Assembly (NCBI GenBank): GCA_002373615.1
Contig: DFKU01000050.1
Coordinates: 1-61,148 of the forward strand
Direction of reading: 5' to 3'
Length of the DNA stretch: 61,148 nucleotides
Source of the DNA: Alphaproteobacteria bacterium UBA3637
GTDB lineage: Bacteria > Pseudomonadota > Alphaproteobacteria > CAAHEQ01 > UBA3637
Shown here piece after piece: positions 16,042 through 25,762 of this stretch. How positions within the stretch are numbered: the stretch's first letter is position 1; each line of letters starts with the position of its first letter. A program made the translations under genes and the position numbers. The notes beneath the pieces were generated by a model, which was given only the letters and a program-made list of their open reading frames with translations, was not told the DNA's origin and did not search any database.

Positions 16042-16599
16042 TTAATCAAACTTTACAGTTGGAGCCTTTTTGGCAGCTTTTGCTTCTTCGGCATCCATTT
16101 CAAAAAATTGCGCTTTTTCAAAATGGAATAAATTTGCAAAAATGTTGCTGGGGAACATTTCAATTTTGGTGTTCAAGGTCAGCACCACCGTGTTATAAAA
16201 TTGACGGGTTGCTTGAATTTTATCTTCAGTATCAGTGAGTTCCCGTTGTAATTCCAAAAAGTTGGTATTCGCTTTCAAATCGGGATAAGCTTCACCCAAA
16301 GCAAAAATGGATTTTAAGGTGCCAGATAAGGCTTCTTCGGCTTTTCCCTTTTTGTCGGCGCCAGTTGTTTTCATGGCCGCATTACGGGCTTCAATCACAG
16401 CCTGCAAAGTCGCTTTTTCGTGTTTTGCGTACCCCTTCACTGTTTCCAATAAATTGGGAATTAAATCATAACGGCGTTTTAATTGGGTATCAATAGTACT
16501 CCACGCCTCCTTCACACGTTGACGCGCTACCACCAAACCATTATAAACAGCAATCACATACAAGACCAAGACGGCCAAAATAATCAGGGCAACAAGCAT
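16042..16599 (-). CDS. lemA: LemA family protein
   Basis: One N-terminal membrane helix (about 1-20) is followed by a helical bundle. Typical LemA stretches are AWSTIDTQLKRRYDLIPNL and the pattern LKANTNFLELQRELTDTEDKI. LemA proteins are membrane-anchored four-helix proteins of unclear biochemical role, commonly encoded next to an M48 protease or a TPM-domain protein. Here the htpX ATG is one base past its stop codon. The ribosome-binding site is AAAGGAG. The length of 185 aa is normal. Confidence 0.93.
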   Translation of the reverse strand: MLVALIILAVLVLYVIAVYNGLVVARQRVKEAWSTIDTQLKRRYDLIPNLLETVKGYAKHEKATLQAVIEARNAAMKTTGADKKGKAEEALSGTLKSIFALGEAYPDLKANTNFLELQRELTDTEDKIQATRQFYNTVVLTLNTKIEMFPSNIFANLFHFEKAQFFEMDAEEAKAAKKAPTVKFD

Positions 16600-16679
16600 A
16601 TTTTTTCTCCTTTGTTAAATTGAACATACCTTGGGTTTAGCACACTTTTTTATGAAGAGCAAGAAAAAAATAAACGCTT

Positions 16680-17858
16680 CTAATTTGGCCGAATCACATC
16701 AAATAGATGGCAAGCAGGACAAAGGGCTTCCCATTTGGTTGAGGTATGACCACAATGCGTACAAATCCAACCAGACTTGTCCTGCAAATTCAAGGCTTTT
16801 CTTTCCCATTTAGAGGCGGCCTCTTCATGATGCCAGCCTGATCGTTCACATTCGGCCATCATCAAAGCCACTTGTTGCGTTAAAGGGTGACTTTCCAAAT
16901 ATTCCTGCAAAATTTCTTTGGCCTTGGAAAAATTATGAATCGTCATATTCATATCTGCCAAAGCCAAAACGGAAAAACGATTACCACGATTGGATTTAAC
17001 AAATTTCAAAGTTTCTTTTATTTTTTCATCCTCAGTTTTGGCGGAAAGTTCCTTCTTAAAGGCCTGATAAATTTCCCAGCAAGGCGCTATTTCCCAGGCT
17101 TTTTTTAAAACTTTAAGGGCCTTTTCTGGATTTTCCTGCGCATAGGCCAAAATAATGGGGGCCTGCGTAGAATCCAATTTATAGGCTTTTTCAATGTGTC
17201 CTGCCATCATCAAACAACATGCCTTTTGATGAATAAAATCGGATTTTGAAAAAGTCTGTTTAAGCTGTTCCAGGAAAACAAGGGCTTGTTTCCAATCCCC
17301 TTCCATATAGGAGAGTTGCAAATAGGCCTGTCGCACCCACAAAACCTTTCGTTCCTTTTCCGGAAGAGCCTCTAAAAGGGTACGCATCTCAGTGGTATTT
17401 CCAAAATCTTTGGCCGATTTTAAAAAGCCATAAATACCCCCCAAAACTGTTGATGGGAAAGAAAGTAATTTTTGATAAACCTCATCAGTGGGTTGCAATA
17501 AAGCCAATATCACCCAATATTGAATATCCTCTGTCGTAAAATGAGCATAGGCCCCTTTCACCAACAAAGGATATTGTTCCTTATTATGATTTACCAAAGC
17601 TTCTAACACCTGCGCCAAAAAATTTTGCTTTTGTACATCCTTGGACTTTTGACGCCATAAAGACCAACGCTTCATCCACTTGATGGGCAGTAAAAAAAGG
17701 CTCCACACCCACAGGATTCCAACAATCAAGCCAACAAAAGTAAAAGCGGACAAATAAATTTGATGGTTCCAAAAGCTTAGTGTCATAAAAAACATTTCGT
17801 TGGAAATGATCATCCCCAGTCCAAACAAGAAAATCATTAATAATAAGGCTTCAATCAT
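16680..17858 (-). CDS. HemY-like TPR membrane protein with C-terminal zinc ribbon
   Basis: Two N-terminal membrane helices (about residues 3-22 and 30-60) are followed by TPR-like helical repeats. The C-terminal element WICTHCGHTSTKWEALCPAC is a two-knuckle zinc ribbon of the rubredoxin-like type found in alphaproteobacterial HemY and in LapB. HemY-type proteins are linked to haem synthesis by genome context; LapB controls LPS synthesis. The fold does not decide between these roles. The start is placed at ATG 17858, overlapping the upstream stop (ATGATTGA), which removes 13 residues of the longest frame. The cluster with ppiD suggests envelope biogenesis. Confidence 0.75.
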   Translation of the reverse strand: MIEALLLMIFLFGLGMIISNEMFFMTLSFWNHQIYLSAFTFVGLIVGILWVWSLFLLPIKWMKRWSLWRQKSKDVQKQNFLAQVLEALVNHNKEQYPLLVKGAYAHFTTEDIQYWVILALLQPTDEVYQKLLSFPSTVLGGIYGFLKSAKDFGNTTEMRTLLEALPEKERKVLWVRQAYLQLSYMEGDWKQALVFLEQLKQTFSKSDFIHQKACCLMMAGHIEKAYKLDSTQAPIILAYAQENPEKALKVLKKAWEIAPCWEIYQAFKKELSAKTEDEKIKETLKFVKSNRGNRFSVLALADMNMTIHNFSKAKEILQEYLESHPLTQQVALMMAECERSGWHHEEAASKWERKALNLQDKSGWICTHCGHTSTKWEALCPACHLFDVIRPN

Positions 17859-18453
17859 TATCTTCCTCGCTTTCAGAGAGGGCCTCTTTAAAATCAATCA
17901 ACGTGTTGGCTTCATTAAAGAGGGGCATAAAAAACAATTGTTCATCAGGGGATAAATCTTGCATTAAATGCGTTATTTGTTCCGGATTTTTGGTATGGAT
18001 TGCATTTTGAATTCTGTCCAATTTTGCCCTTAAAGAATTTCCTGTGGGCGTTTGGTCATGCACATCAAATAAATAATAAGGAAGAGCTTTTATATATCCC
18101 ACAATCTGACCATTTTCTTTTAAGGTTTTATGGATTAAAAGGGCCTTTTTATTTTGACGAAAAAGTTTTAAAAGGGTATCCCAAACGGTTATTTTATTGA
18201 CGCAATAAGTTTGCATTTTATCCCTTAATGTACGTTGTTCTTGAGACAAGAAGGGAAGGCTTTGCAATTGATTAAAATCAACAAGGCAAGATTTTTCCAT
18301 CAAAAAATCCCCCCAAGTATAGCTCAGGTGAAAGGCGGGAATTTCAGGCTCTGAAACGGATTCAGAAATTGTTTCCAATAAAAATTCTTGTGCGAACAAA
18401 GGATGGGATAAAAGGCACCCCCCACACAAAATACCCCAAAAATATTTTTTCAT
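17851..18453 (-). CDS. Exported protein, possibly a reduced mitofilin/COG4223-like protein
   Basis: A signal peptide ends near residue 21 (LFAQ). The remaining 180 residues are mostly helical. The last 110 include a segment resembling the C-terminal repeat of bacterial mitofilin relatives (short helices around LRAKLDRIQNAI and LFNEANTLIDFKEAL). In many alphaproteobacteria a mitofilin-like gene precedes hemY, which supports this guess, but the long coiled coil and membrane anchor of that family are absent. The gene sits 20 nt after ppiD and overlaps the HemY-like gene by 8 nt, so the three form one operon. GGGGGGGGAAG is the ribosome-binding site. Function is not established. Confidence 0.55.
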   Translation of the reverse strand: MKKYFWGILCGGCLLSHPLFAQEFLLETISESVSEPEIPAFHLSYTWGDFLMEKSCLVDFNQLQSLPFLSQEQRTLRDKMQTYCVNKITVWDTLLKLFRQNKKALLIHKTLKENGQIVGYIKALPYYLFDVHDQTPTGNSLRAKLDRIQNAIHTKNPEQITHLMQDLSPDEQLFFMPLFNEANTLIDFKEALSESEEDND

Positions 18454-18473
18454 CTTCCCCCCCCTTTTTTTTA

Positions 18474-19934
18474 TTATTCGTCTTGGTTTTCATAGATTGA
18501 AAAAGCTTTTTGAATAGCACTTGTCCGAATATCAATGGGGTACTTTTTCGCATAACTTTGTTGCACTGCCCCCATTAAATCCATACTCCAATCCTTGACA
18601 GCTTCTTGTAATTCTGCCTCAGTTGGTGTTTCCTTGGATGGAAGAATACGCTTGGTATAAGCTAAAACAATTCCTTGGTCTGTTGAAAATTTTTGAACAT
18701 TTTCAGCCCCCACTTTTTGTGTCAAAAGAATCGCGCCAATTGTTTTAGGGAAATTTCCAACATCCGAATGACTGATGATTTGTGTCGCCGGTGTGTGATT
18801 TTTCCACCCTCTTCCTTGTTGAACGGAAGTTAAAATTTCTTCGGCTACCTGATTCAACTTTTCTTTTTGATTTTCTTGACGCCATAAAGCAGCGACATCG
18901 CCTTTTACTTCGGTAAATTTCTTATACCCTGCCGGAATCACCTTTTCAAGACCGGCCACCATAAAGCCATTTTCAATTTCCAGTAAAGAGGTTGCTTCCC
19001 CTTCCGACAAAGAAAAAATTTCAGGCAATAGAGGTTTTATTTTTTCTGAAATTTCTTTCCCTGATTTATCTTTCCCAGAGGCATCCACTATCAACGATTG
19101 AGCTGTATTTAGTTTTAAAGCAACTGCGGCCTCAGCTAACGTTTGCCCGGCCCCCAATAAATCCTCTAACCGATGGGAAACTTCAACCATTTTATCATAG
19201 TCATTGGAAAAATCAGCCGCATTAAAGGAAACGACACGCACTTGACGATATTCGGGAATCCCAAATTCTTCCTGATAAGCTTCATAATAATCCTTTAATT
19301 CTTCATCGGTAGGGGTAGTAACAGGCATATTATCAGGGGTTAACAAAACGCTGACAATTTCACGTTTTTCTTTTTTGGCTAAAGCCACCTTCTCCATTAA
19401 ATCTTTATTGCGCGGCGTTGCCACCATAACCGAACGGGCCAAATGTTGATTGGCCAATTCCATACGCATTTGGTGAGCAAATTCTGCTTGAGTCATGTTC
19501 ATGCCCGTTAAATACCCATAAAACAAATTCGCATCAAATTTTCCCAAAGAATCTTTGAAAACCGGATTTTGTTCAATATAGCGGCGCACAGCTTCATCCG
19601 AAGCCATCAGCCCCAATTCATCTTGGATTTGGTTATTGAGTTCACGCAAAGCCAGTTGCTGAACAACTTGATCCAAAAGACCGGCTTGAATGGCACGTTT
19701 CGGGGTCATATATCCCCCCGAAATTTTCGCCATCTTATTGCGTTCAGTATCAAAAGCACGCGACAAGTCCTGCATGGAAACTTTATTGGAGCCAACCTTT
19801 ATGACAGTCCCGTCAGAAGTCGAAGTATTTGAAATTCCCCCTAACCCCCAAAAGGCCATCATACTGAGCCCCAATAAAAAGAAAATTCCCTTGGCAATCC
19901 AACTGTTCCCTAATTTATTAAAAAAGCTAATCAT
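18474..19934 (-). CDS. ppiD: Periplasmic chaperone PpiD-like (SurA N-domain plus parvulin-like domain)
   Basis: One membrane helix near residues 13-34 (IAKGIFFLLGLSMMAFWGLG) anchors the protein. A SurA_N-like helical domain follows (about 45-190), then a degenerate PpiC/parvulin region (about 225-350) and a helical C-terminus. The length of 486 aa is short of the roughly 620 aa of E. coli PpiD but normal for alphaproteobacterial members. PpiD sits at the Sec translocon exit and assists folding of secreted proteins. It heads the ppiD, mitofilin-like, hemY-like operon. Confidence 0.85.
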   Translation of the reverse strand: MISFFNKLGNSWIAKGIFFLLGLSMMAFWGLGGISNTSTSDGTVIKVGSNKVSMQDLSRAFDTERNKMAKISGGYMTPKRAIQAGLLDQVVQQLALRELNNQIQDELGLMASDEAVRRYIEQNPVFKDSLGKFDANLFYGYLTGMNMTQAEFAHQMRMELANQHLARSVMVATPRNKDLMEKVALAKKEKREIVSVLLTPDNMPVTTPTDEELKDYYEAYQEEFGIPEYRQVRVVSFNAADFSNDYDKMVEVSHRLEDLLGAGQTLAEAAVALKLNTAQSLIVDASGKDKSGKEISEKIKPLLPEIFSLSEGEATSLLEIENGFMVAGLEKVIPAGYKKFTEVKGDVAALWRQENQKEKLNQVAEEILTSVQQGRGWKNHTPATQIISHSDVGNFPKTIGAILLTQKVGAENVQKFSTDQGIVLAYTKRILPSKETPTEAELQEAVKDWSMDLMGAVQQSYAKKYPIDIRTSAIQKAFSIYENQDE

Positions 19935-20013
19935 CTTGAATCCTTTCGTTTTTAAGGTATTCTAGCCAAAAACGCCCCATAAATCAAGCTTTTTTTATGG
20001 GGGGGAAAAAGGC

Positions 20014-20042
20014 TTGCATTTCGGATAAATTTATGCTAAATA
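20014..20042 (+). promoter_or_regulatory. Promoter of glgB-glgX
   Basis: TTGCAT (20014-20019) and TAAATA (20037-20042) are 17 nt apart, and the GlgB start lies 24 nt beyond. It is divergent from ppiD. Confidence 0.5.
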
Positions 20043-20066
20043 TTTTGCATTAAAAGAGGGGGAAAA

Positions 20067-22262
20067 ATGGCTTTTACATCACTTGATTTAGCACAGAAAT
20101 TAGAAAATGGTTCCTTAAAAGGCGATCCTTTTTCAGTGTTGGGCATGCATGAATCCCCCGACGGAAAGGGATTATTTATTCGTACTATGCAGCCACAAGC
20201 CAAAGCGGTGGAGGTTTTGGATAAGAACAAAAAAAAATTGGGGAAAATGACACAGATTTTTGGAGGAATTTTTCAGCTGAACCTCCCCAAAGCAAAAGAT
20301 TTTTTTGCATACAATTTCAAGATTACTCTGCCTGATGATAGCGTTTATGAAGTGGATGATCCCTATCGTTTTTTGCCTGTCTTGGGGGATATGGATTTAT
20401 ACCTGTTCGGCGAAGGTCAGCACTGGGAAATTTATAAAAAACTGGGGGCACACCTTATCACACATCAAGGCGTGCAGGGGGTATCCTTTGCCGTTTGGGC
20501 ACCGAATGCATCCCGTGTCAGTGTGGTCGGCAGTTTCAACAACTGGGATGGACGTCGCCATTTAATGCGCCCCCGCGGGTCCAGCGGGATTTGGGAAATT
20601 TTTATCCCAGGCCTATCTGAGTGGGATATTTATAAATACGAGTTGCTGGATAAGGATGGGCGATTGTTACCATTAAAAGCCGACCCCTACGGGTTTGTGA
20701 GTGAAGTGCGTCCCAAAACAGGAAGTTTGGTTTATGATATTGCTAGTTACGCTTGGCATGATGAAAAGTGGATGGAAAACAGGGCAAAAAACACAAATCA
20801 TCGGGAGCACCCCATTTCCATTTATGAAGTACATTTAGGGTCATGGCGCAGGGACGAAAATAATCGTTGGCAGACCTATCTGGAAATGGCAAGGGAATTA
20901 CCAAAATATGTAAAAGAAATGGGCTTTACGCATGTGGAATTTTTACCCGTGGCTGAGTTTCCCTTTGACGGCAGTTGGGGATACCAAGAAACAGGGCTTT
21001 ATGCCCCCACCAGCCGCTATGGGACGCCTGGGGATTTTCGGTATTTAATTGACCAACTTCATCAAGCAAACATTGGTGTTATTATGGATTGGGTACCAGC
21101 TCATTTTCCCAAGGATGCTTTCGGGTTAGCTAACTTTGATGGCACAGCCCTTTATGAACACGCGGATCCACGTAAAGGTGAACACAAAGATTGGGGAACA
21201 AAAATTTACAATTATGGACGCAATGAAGTATCCAATTTTTTGCTCGCCAATGCCCTATTTTGGATTCGGGAATACCATATTGACGGACTGCGCGTAGATG
21301 CGGTGGCCAGTATGCTGTATTTGGATTATTCACGTAAAGACGGGGAATGGATTCCCAATCAATATGGCGGGCGGGAAAACTTGGAGGCGATTGCCCTTTT
21401 GCGGAAATTGAATGAACTGGTCTATGGGGAAAAATCAGGCGCCATAACCATTGCCGAAGAATCCACCGCTTGGCCGATGGTATCACGTCCCACCTATTTG
21501 GGGGGCTTAGGTTTTGGTTTTAAGTGGAATATGGGCTGGATGCATGATACCTTGGGGTACATGAAAGAAGATCCCGTCAACCGCAAGTATCATCAAAATG
21601 AACTGACGTTCAGCTTTTTATACGCCTTTACAGAAAATTTTGTTTTACCACTATCGCATGATGAAGTGGTGCATGGAAAAGGCACCATTTTAGGACGTAT
21701 GCCGGGCGATGAATGGCAGAGATTTGCAAATTTGCGTGCCTATTATGGATACATGTTTATGCACCCTGGGAAAAAGCTACTGTTCATGGGGCAAGAATGG
21801 GGCTCAACACGCGAGTGGAATTACGCCAGCTCTTTGGAATGGCATTTGTTACAATACCCAGTCCATAAAGGCGTTCAAACACTGGTCAAAGAACTAAATG
21901 CTTTTTATTGTAATCACCCCGAACTCTATTCATTGGATTGTGAAGGAAGCGGCTTTGAATGGATTGATGGAAGTGATGTGGAAAATTCATGTCTGACCTT
22001 CAAGCGCAAAGATAAAAATGGGAATTCATTGATTGTCGCTTGCAATTTCACACCGGTACCACGTTACAACTACCGTATCGGTGTGGATGAAAAGGGAACA
22101 TATCGGGAAGTCTTTAACACGGATTTAGCCAAATATAATGGCTCTGATACCAAAAACGTGGGAGATATTCAAACAGAAGAACCTGGTTGGAATTTTAAAC
22201 CCTATGCCCTCAGGGTTGTTTTGCCCCCACTGGCTGTTGTTGTATTTCAGATAAAAAAATAA
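20067..22262 (+). CDS. glgB: 1,4-alpha-glucan branching enzyme GlgB
   Basis: This 731-aa protein has two N-terminal beta modules (CBM48 near 120-210, with SVVGSFNNWDGRRHLM) and a GH13 barrel. The nucleophile is in DGLRVDAVASML (near residue 409), the acid/base in IAEEST (near 464) and the transition-state Asp in LPLSHDEVVHG (near 532). It moves alpha-1,4 chains to alpha-1,6 branch points in glycogen. AGGGGGAAAA precedes the ATG. glgX follows after 61 nt. No glgA, glgC or glgP lies in the window, so the rest of the pathway must be elsewhere. Confidence 0.98.
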   Translation: MAFTSLDLAQKLENGSLKGDPFSVLGMHESPDGKGLFIRTMQPQAKAVEVLDKNKKKLGKMTQIFGGIFQLNLPKAKDFFAYNFKITLPDDSVYEVDDPYRFLPVLGDMDLYLFGEGQHWEIYKKLGAHLITHQGVQGVSFAVWAPNASRVSVVGSFNNWDGRRHLMRPRGSSGIWEIFIPGLSEWDIYKYELLDKDGRLLPLKADPYGFVSEVRPKTGSLVYDIASYAWHDEKWMENRAKNTNHREHPISIYEVHLGSWRRDENNRWQTYLEMARELPKYVKEMGFTHVEFLPVAEFPFDGSWGYQETGLYAPTSRYGTPGDFRYLIDQLHQANIGVIMDWVPAHFPKDAFGLANFDGTALYEHADPRKGEHKDWGTKIYNYGRNEVSNFLLANALFWIREYHIDGLRVDAVASMLYLDYSRKDGEWIPNQYGGRENLEAIALLRKLNELVYGEKSGAITIAEESTAWPMVSRPTYLGGLGFGFKWNMGWMHDTLGYMKEDPVNRKYHQNELTFSFLYAFTENFVLPLSHDEVVHGKGTILGRMPGDEWQRFANLRAYYGYMFMHPGKKLLFMGQEWGSTREWNYASSLEWHLLQYPVHKGVQTLVKELNAFYCNHPELYSLDCEGSGFEWIDGSDVENSCLTFKRKDKNGNSLIVACNFTPVPRYNYRIGVDEKGTYREVFNTDLAKYNGSDTKNVGDIQTEEPGWNFKPYALRVVLPPLAVVVFQIKK

Positions 22263-22323
22263 TTATTTAATAATTCCTTTCTTTTTTTTAATTTTTATAT
22301 TATATTAAAGAAAAGGGGAGAAA

Positions 22324-24399
22324 ATGAATTTAGAAGTTTTACCGGGATTGCCTTATCCGTTAGGGGCCAATTATGATGGCAACGGAGTCAATTTTGCTTT
22401 GTTTTCCAAAAATGCAACACGGGTGCAATTATGTTTGTTTGACCACAATGGAAAAAATGAAAAAAGAATTGATCTGCCGCGTTTCACAGATGAAGTGTGG
22501 CATGGGTATATCAAGGGTTTGAAATGGGGACAAAGATATGCCTACCGTGTATATGGTCCCTATGAACCCGAAAAGGGCATGCGTTTTAATCCCCATAAAT
22601 TGGTCTTAGATCCCTACGCCAAAAAATTGACGGGCCCCGTGATTGCCAATAATGCTCAGCTGGGGTACAATTTAAGTTCAGAAAAACAAGACCTTTCACT
22701 GTCGCGCAAAAATGATATGGATTTTATGCCCAAATGTATCGTGGTGGATGATAGTCATTTTGATTGGAGAAATTCCCAAAAGCCCCGTTTGAATTGGGAT
22801 GAAGAAACGATTTATGAAACACATGTCAAAGGATTCACCGCCTTGAATCCCGAGGTTGAAAAAGCCTTTCGTGGAACCTTTAAAGGCTTATCGCACCCCA
22901 AAGTGATTGAGTATTTAAAATCCTTACAAATTTCGGCAGTGGAATTATTACCCATCGCCACCTTTATGACAACAGGACCTTTACAACAAAAAGGCCTCAC
23001 CAACTATTGGGGATACGATCCTATTTTATTTATGTGTCCTTATGCACCTTATTTGGCTTCTGGAGGAGTATCTGAACTGAAACGAGCAGTGCGATTACTC
23101 CACGAAGCAAACATTGAGGTCATTTTGGATGTCGTTTATAATCACACTGCGGAAGGCAATCAATTTGGGCCTACGCTTTGTTATCGGGGGATTGATAATG
23201 CGGTTTATTATCGGTTAAATCAGGAAAATCCGCGTTATTATGAAGACACAACTGGTTGTGGCGCCAGCTTTAATTTGGGGCACCCCCGCGTTTTGCAATT
23301 GGTGATGGATAGTTTGCGGTATTGGTCCGATACCATGCAAATTGACGGGTTCCGCTTTGATTTGGCCACCACTTTGGCACGTGACGATAAAAACACTTTC
23401 GTGCGTAATTCTGATTTCTTAAGCATTGTGCAACAAGACCCAGAGCTGCAACGCTTAAAATTGATTGCCGAGCCTTGGGATTTAGGGGAAGGCGGCTATC
23501 AGGTGGGATCTTTCCGCCCCGGCTGGGCCGAATGGAATGACAAATTCCGTGATACTGTGCGTCGTTTCTGGAAAGGCGATTATAATCAGGCGGCCGACTT
23601 TGCCAAGCGCATGACGGGTTCCGCTGATGTGTATCAAAAAAATGGGCGCAAGCCTTGGGAAACTGTGAACTTTATCACAGCACATGACGGCTTCGGGTTG
23701 GCGGATTTGGTGAGTTTCAATCAAAAGCACAATGAAGCCAACGGGGAAGACAACCGTGATGGAACGGATAACAATTCGTCTTGGAACGGGGGCGTGGAAG
23801 GTGCCACAACAGATAAAGCTATCTTAAAAAATCGCTCAGATCGGGCGCGCGCCATGATGACATCGCTTTTGTGTTCAGCCGGCACCCCAATGATTCGGGC
23901 GGGGGATGAAATTTTACAAACAAACCATGGCAACAATAACCTGTATGCGCAGGATAATAAAACCTCATGGATTGACTGGGAACACATAACGCCTGAGGGG
24001 AAAGAAATGCAGAATTTGGTGAAGTGGCTGATGAATTTCAGGCGCAACCACAAAGTCATGGAATACCATGATTTTTATGATGAAGGCGACTTTGTTTGGT
24101 ATCGCCCCGACGGGCAACCCATGACACCAGAGGATTGGCAGAATTATGTGAGGGCTGTATCCTATTTTATCCGCCAAGATCAAACACGGCTTTTCTTCAT
24201 TTTCAATGCTTTTGATCAGGCCATTAAATGGAAATTACCCGTTTTGGAAAAAGGGCGTAAGTGGCAAATAAAATTAGATACCTCGGACACAAATCCATTA
24301 TTGCGTGGCGGGCAAATTATGGTGCCCCCTTGGAGCGTTTTAATTTTCACCGGCAAAGATGAAAAAGAAGGCCACACATGTAAAAATAATCCCATATAA
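22324..24399 (+). CDS. glgX: Glycogen debranching enzyme GlgX
   Basis: This 691-aa GH13 isoamylase-type enzyme has an N-terminal CBM48 (GANYDGNGVNFALFSKNAT). The catalytic Asp is in DGFRFDLATTLARD (near residue 344), the Glu in LIAEPWD (near 382) and the third acid in TAHDGFGLADL (near 455). It removes short alpha-1,6 branches from phosphorylase-limited glycogen. AAAGGGGAG precedes the ATG. The pairing of branching and debranching enzymes implies glycogen turnover as a storage strategy. It converges on the third pilin gene with 18 nt between the stops. Confidence 0.97.
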   Translation: MNLEVLPGLPYPLGANYDGNGVNFALFSKNATRVQLCLFDHNGKNEKRIDLPRFTDEVWHGYIKGLKWGQRYAYRVYGPYEPEKGMRFNPHKLVLDPYAKKLTGPVIANNAQLGYNLSSEKQDLSLSRKNDMDFMPKCIVVDDSHFDWRNSQKPRLNWDEETIYETHVKGFTALNPEVEKAFRGTFKGLSHPKVIEYLKSLQISAVELLPIATFMTTGPLQQKGLTNYWGYDPILFMCPYAPYLASGGVSELKRAVRLLHEANIEVILDVVYNHTAEGNQFGPTLCYRGIDNAVYYRLNQENPRYYEDTTGCGASFNLGHPRVLQLVMDSLRYWSDTMQIDGFRFDLATTLARDDKNTFVRNSDFLSIVQQDPELQRLKLIAEPWDLGEGGYQVGSFRPGWAEWNDKFRDTVRRFWKGDYNQAADFAKRMTGSADVYQKNGRKPWETVNFITAHDGFGLADLVSFNQKHNEANGEDNRDGTDNNSSWNGGVEGATTDKAILKNRSDRARAMMTSLLCSAGTPMIRAGDEILQTNHGNNNLYAQDNKTSWIDWEHITPEGKEMQNLVKWLMNFRRNHKVMEYHDFYDEGDFVWYRPDGQPMTPEDWQNYVRAVSYFIRQDQTRLFFIFNAFDQAIKWKLPVLEKGRKWQIKLDTSDTNPLLRGGQIMVPPWSVLIFTGKDEKEGHTCKNNPI

Positions 24400-24417
24400 A
24401 AATACTATTTCTTAAAA

Positions 24418-25734
24418 TTATTCACATAAAGCTACAGGGTATGTTGAATACATCAACCATTTTAAATGTGGGTACATTCTTTCATAACCACTGGATTCTA
24501 TTGTTTGAGTATATCCATTAGTACAATCTTTTTCTAAATCCACATGGAATATTCCAATATAAGAACTTCCCAAATTTTCACTTTCCGCATTAAAAGCATT
24601 ATAAATCCATTTATCGCGGGCATTTACATAATCAGGAGTAACATTCGAACAATTTTCCAATGACCGCAATGTTTCTAATGTCACCAAATGCCCCTGATGA
24701 CCATCGATGGTTAACCTTTGACAAAAGTTTTTTGCAGACCAAGAAGTCATTCCCGCTATTGAACGAACAAAGTGTTTCTTTAAATTTTTTTCTTTATTGA
24801 TCCATGCATATACATCTGTGTATGTCGGTATAGGCTGACACGTTCCACGAGTAACTTTCACACATGTGTGAGAAGAATCACTATAATCCCCCTTTTGTTC
24901 GCAGTATTGTTCGGTATTTTCACACCATTGATTTGAGGTGCAATACGACACTTGGCGACACCCTTTGCTTCCATCACTGGACATATCGCAAACTTCATTT
25001 GATTCACAACAAGTATCACCACAAGGGGAACGCTGGTCCCCACAAAGACATTCCCCAGCAAAACAAGATGTTCCATCCATACATGAATCGCAACATTTTT
25101 CTTGACAAGAACCCGCATATTGTCCAACTCTACACCATTCAAATCCTGCAGCGCTACAGGAGATATCATTTATAAATTCCCCTGCGACAGGGTTGGTCGT
25201 CATATCATTATTATAAACCATCAAGAAAGTATTATCATCACCGCAGGTGGTAAGGGCTGTTTTAGGGCTATCCGTTGTTGATAATCTGCGGATAACTGTA
25301 TTATCCCCCAAAGTATTCAGGATATTCTGACAGATTTCTTTGTTCACACCTGATACTTTAATCCCAAATTGGCCTTCAGGTAAATTATCCGCTTTGGTAT
25401 AAACTTTTGCATCAAATATGGCATAACCCAAATTATTATTGGTAAATTCCGTTAAAGTTGGATTAGCATTATTTTGTAATTGAATTTGTGGGACTACCAA
25501 GGTCGCCCGTTTTTGGGCTTCATTGATGATGGTATTCGCTTTATTCTTATCCATCGCATTTTTAAAACCCGCTATTCCTGCAACAGACAAAACACCGATG
25601 ACAGCCAACACGCCCAGCATTTCGACCATGGAACGACCTGATTCTCCGTCATTCTGAGGGCAACACCCGAAGAATCTGATACCAGATCCTTCACTACGTT
25701 CAGGATGACGATATACTTTATAATTTTTACTCAT
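24418..25734 (-). CDS. Prepilin-like protein with cysteine-rich region and C-type-lectin-like tail
   Basis: I use ATG 25734 (MSKNYKVY); the longest frame would begin inside the leader RNA. The leader of about 30 residues contains a peptide (HPERSEGSGIRFFGCCPQND) encoded by a palindromic repeat. ESG|RSMVE and a hydrophobic helix follow, giving the prepilin peptidase site. A pilin-like domain extends to about residue 160 of the precursor. A cysteine-rich region (paired CC and C-x-C, about 165-275) comes next. The tail contains MTSWSAKNFCQRL, GHLVTLETL and a final LCE, resembling the C-type-lectin fold. It is probably a surface adhesin subunit. The structured RNA at 25763-25951 lies upstream. 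Confidence 0.72.
   Translation of the reverse strand: MSKNYKVYRHPERSEGSGIRFFGCCPQNDGESGRSMVEMLGVLAVIGVLSVAGIAGFKNAMDKNKANTIINEAQKRATLVVPQIQLQNNANPTLTEFTNNNLGYAIFDAKVYTKADNLPEGQFGIKVSGVNKEICQNILNTLGDNTVIRRLSTTDSPKTALTTCGDDNTFLMVYNNDMTTNPVAGEFINDISCSAAGFEWCRVGQYAGSCQEKCCDSCMDGTSCFAGECLCGDQRSPCGDTCCESNEVCDMSSDGSKGCRQVSYCTSNQWCENTEQYCEQKGDYSDSSHTCVKVTRGTCQPIPTYTDVYAWINKEKNLKKHFVRSIAGMTSWSAKNFCQRLTIDGHQGHLVTLETLRSLENCSNVTPDYVNARDKWIYNAFNAESENLGSSYIGIFHVDLEKDCTNGYTQTIESSGYERMYPHLKWLMYSTYPVALCE
25648..25709 (-). repeat. Palindromic repeat element, copy B, inside a prepilin leader
   Basis: A 62-bp element with GTCATTCTGAG and CAGGATGAC ends has a central ATCTGATACCAGAT palindrome. It is translated in frame between the start and the prepilin peptidase site of the pilin gene, contributing about 21 residues. 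Confidence 0.75.
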
Positions 25735-25762
25735 TTTATTTACCTTTTCCCTATAAAAAATT

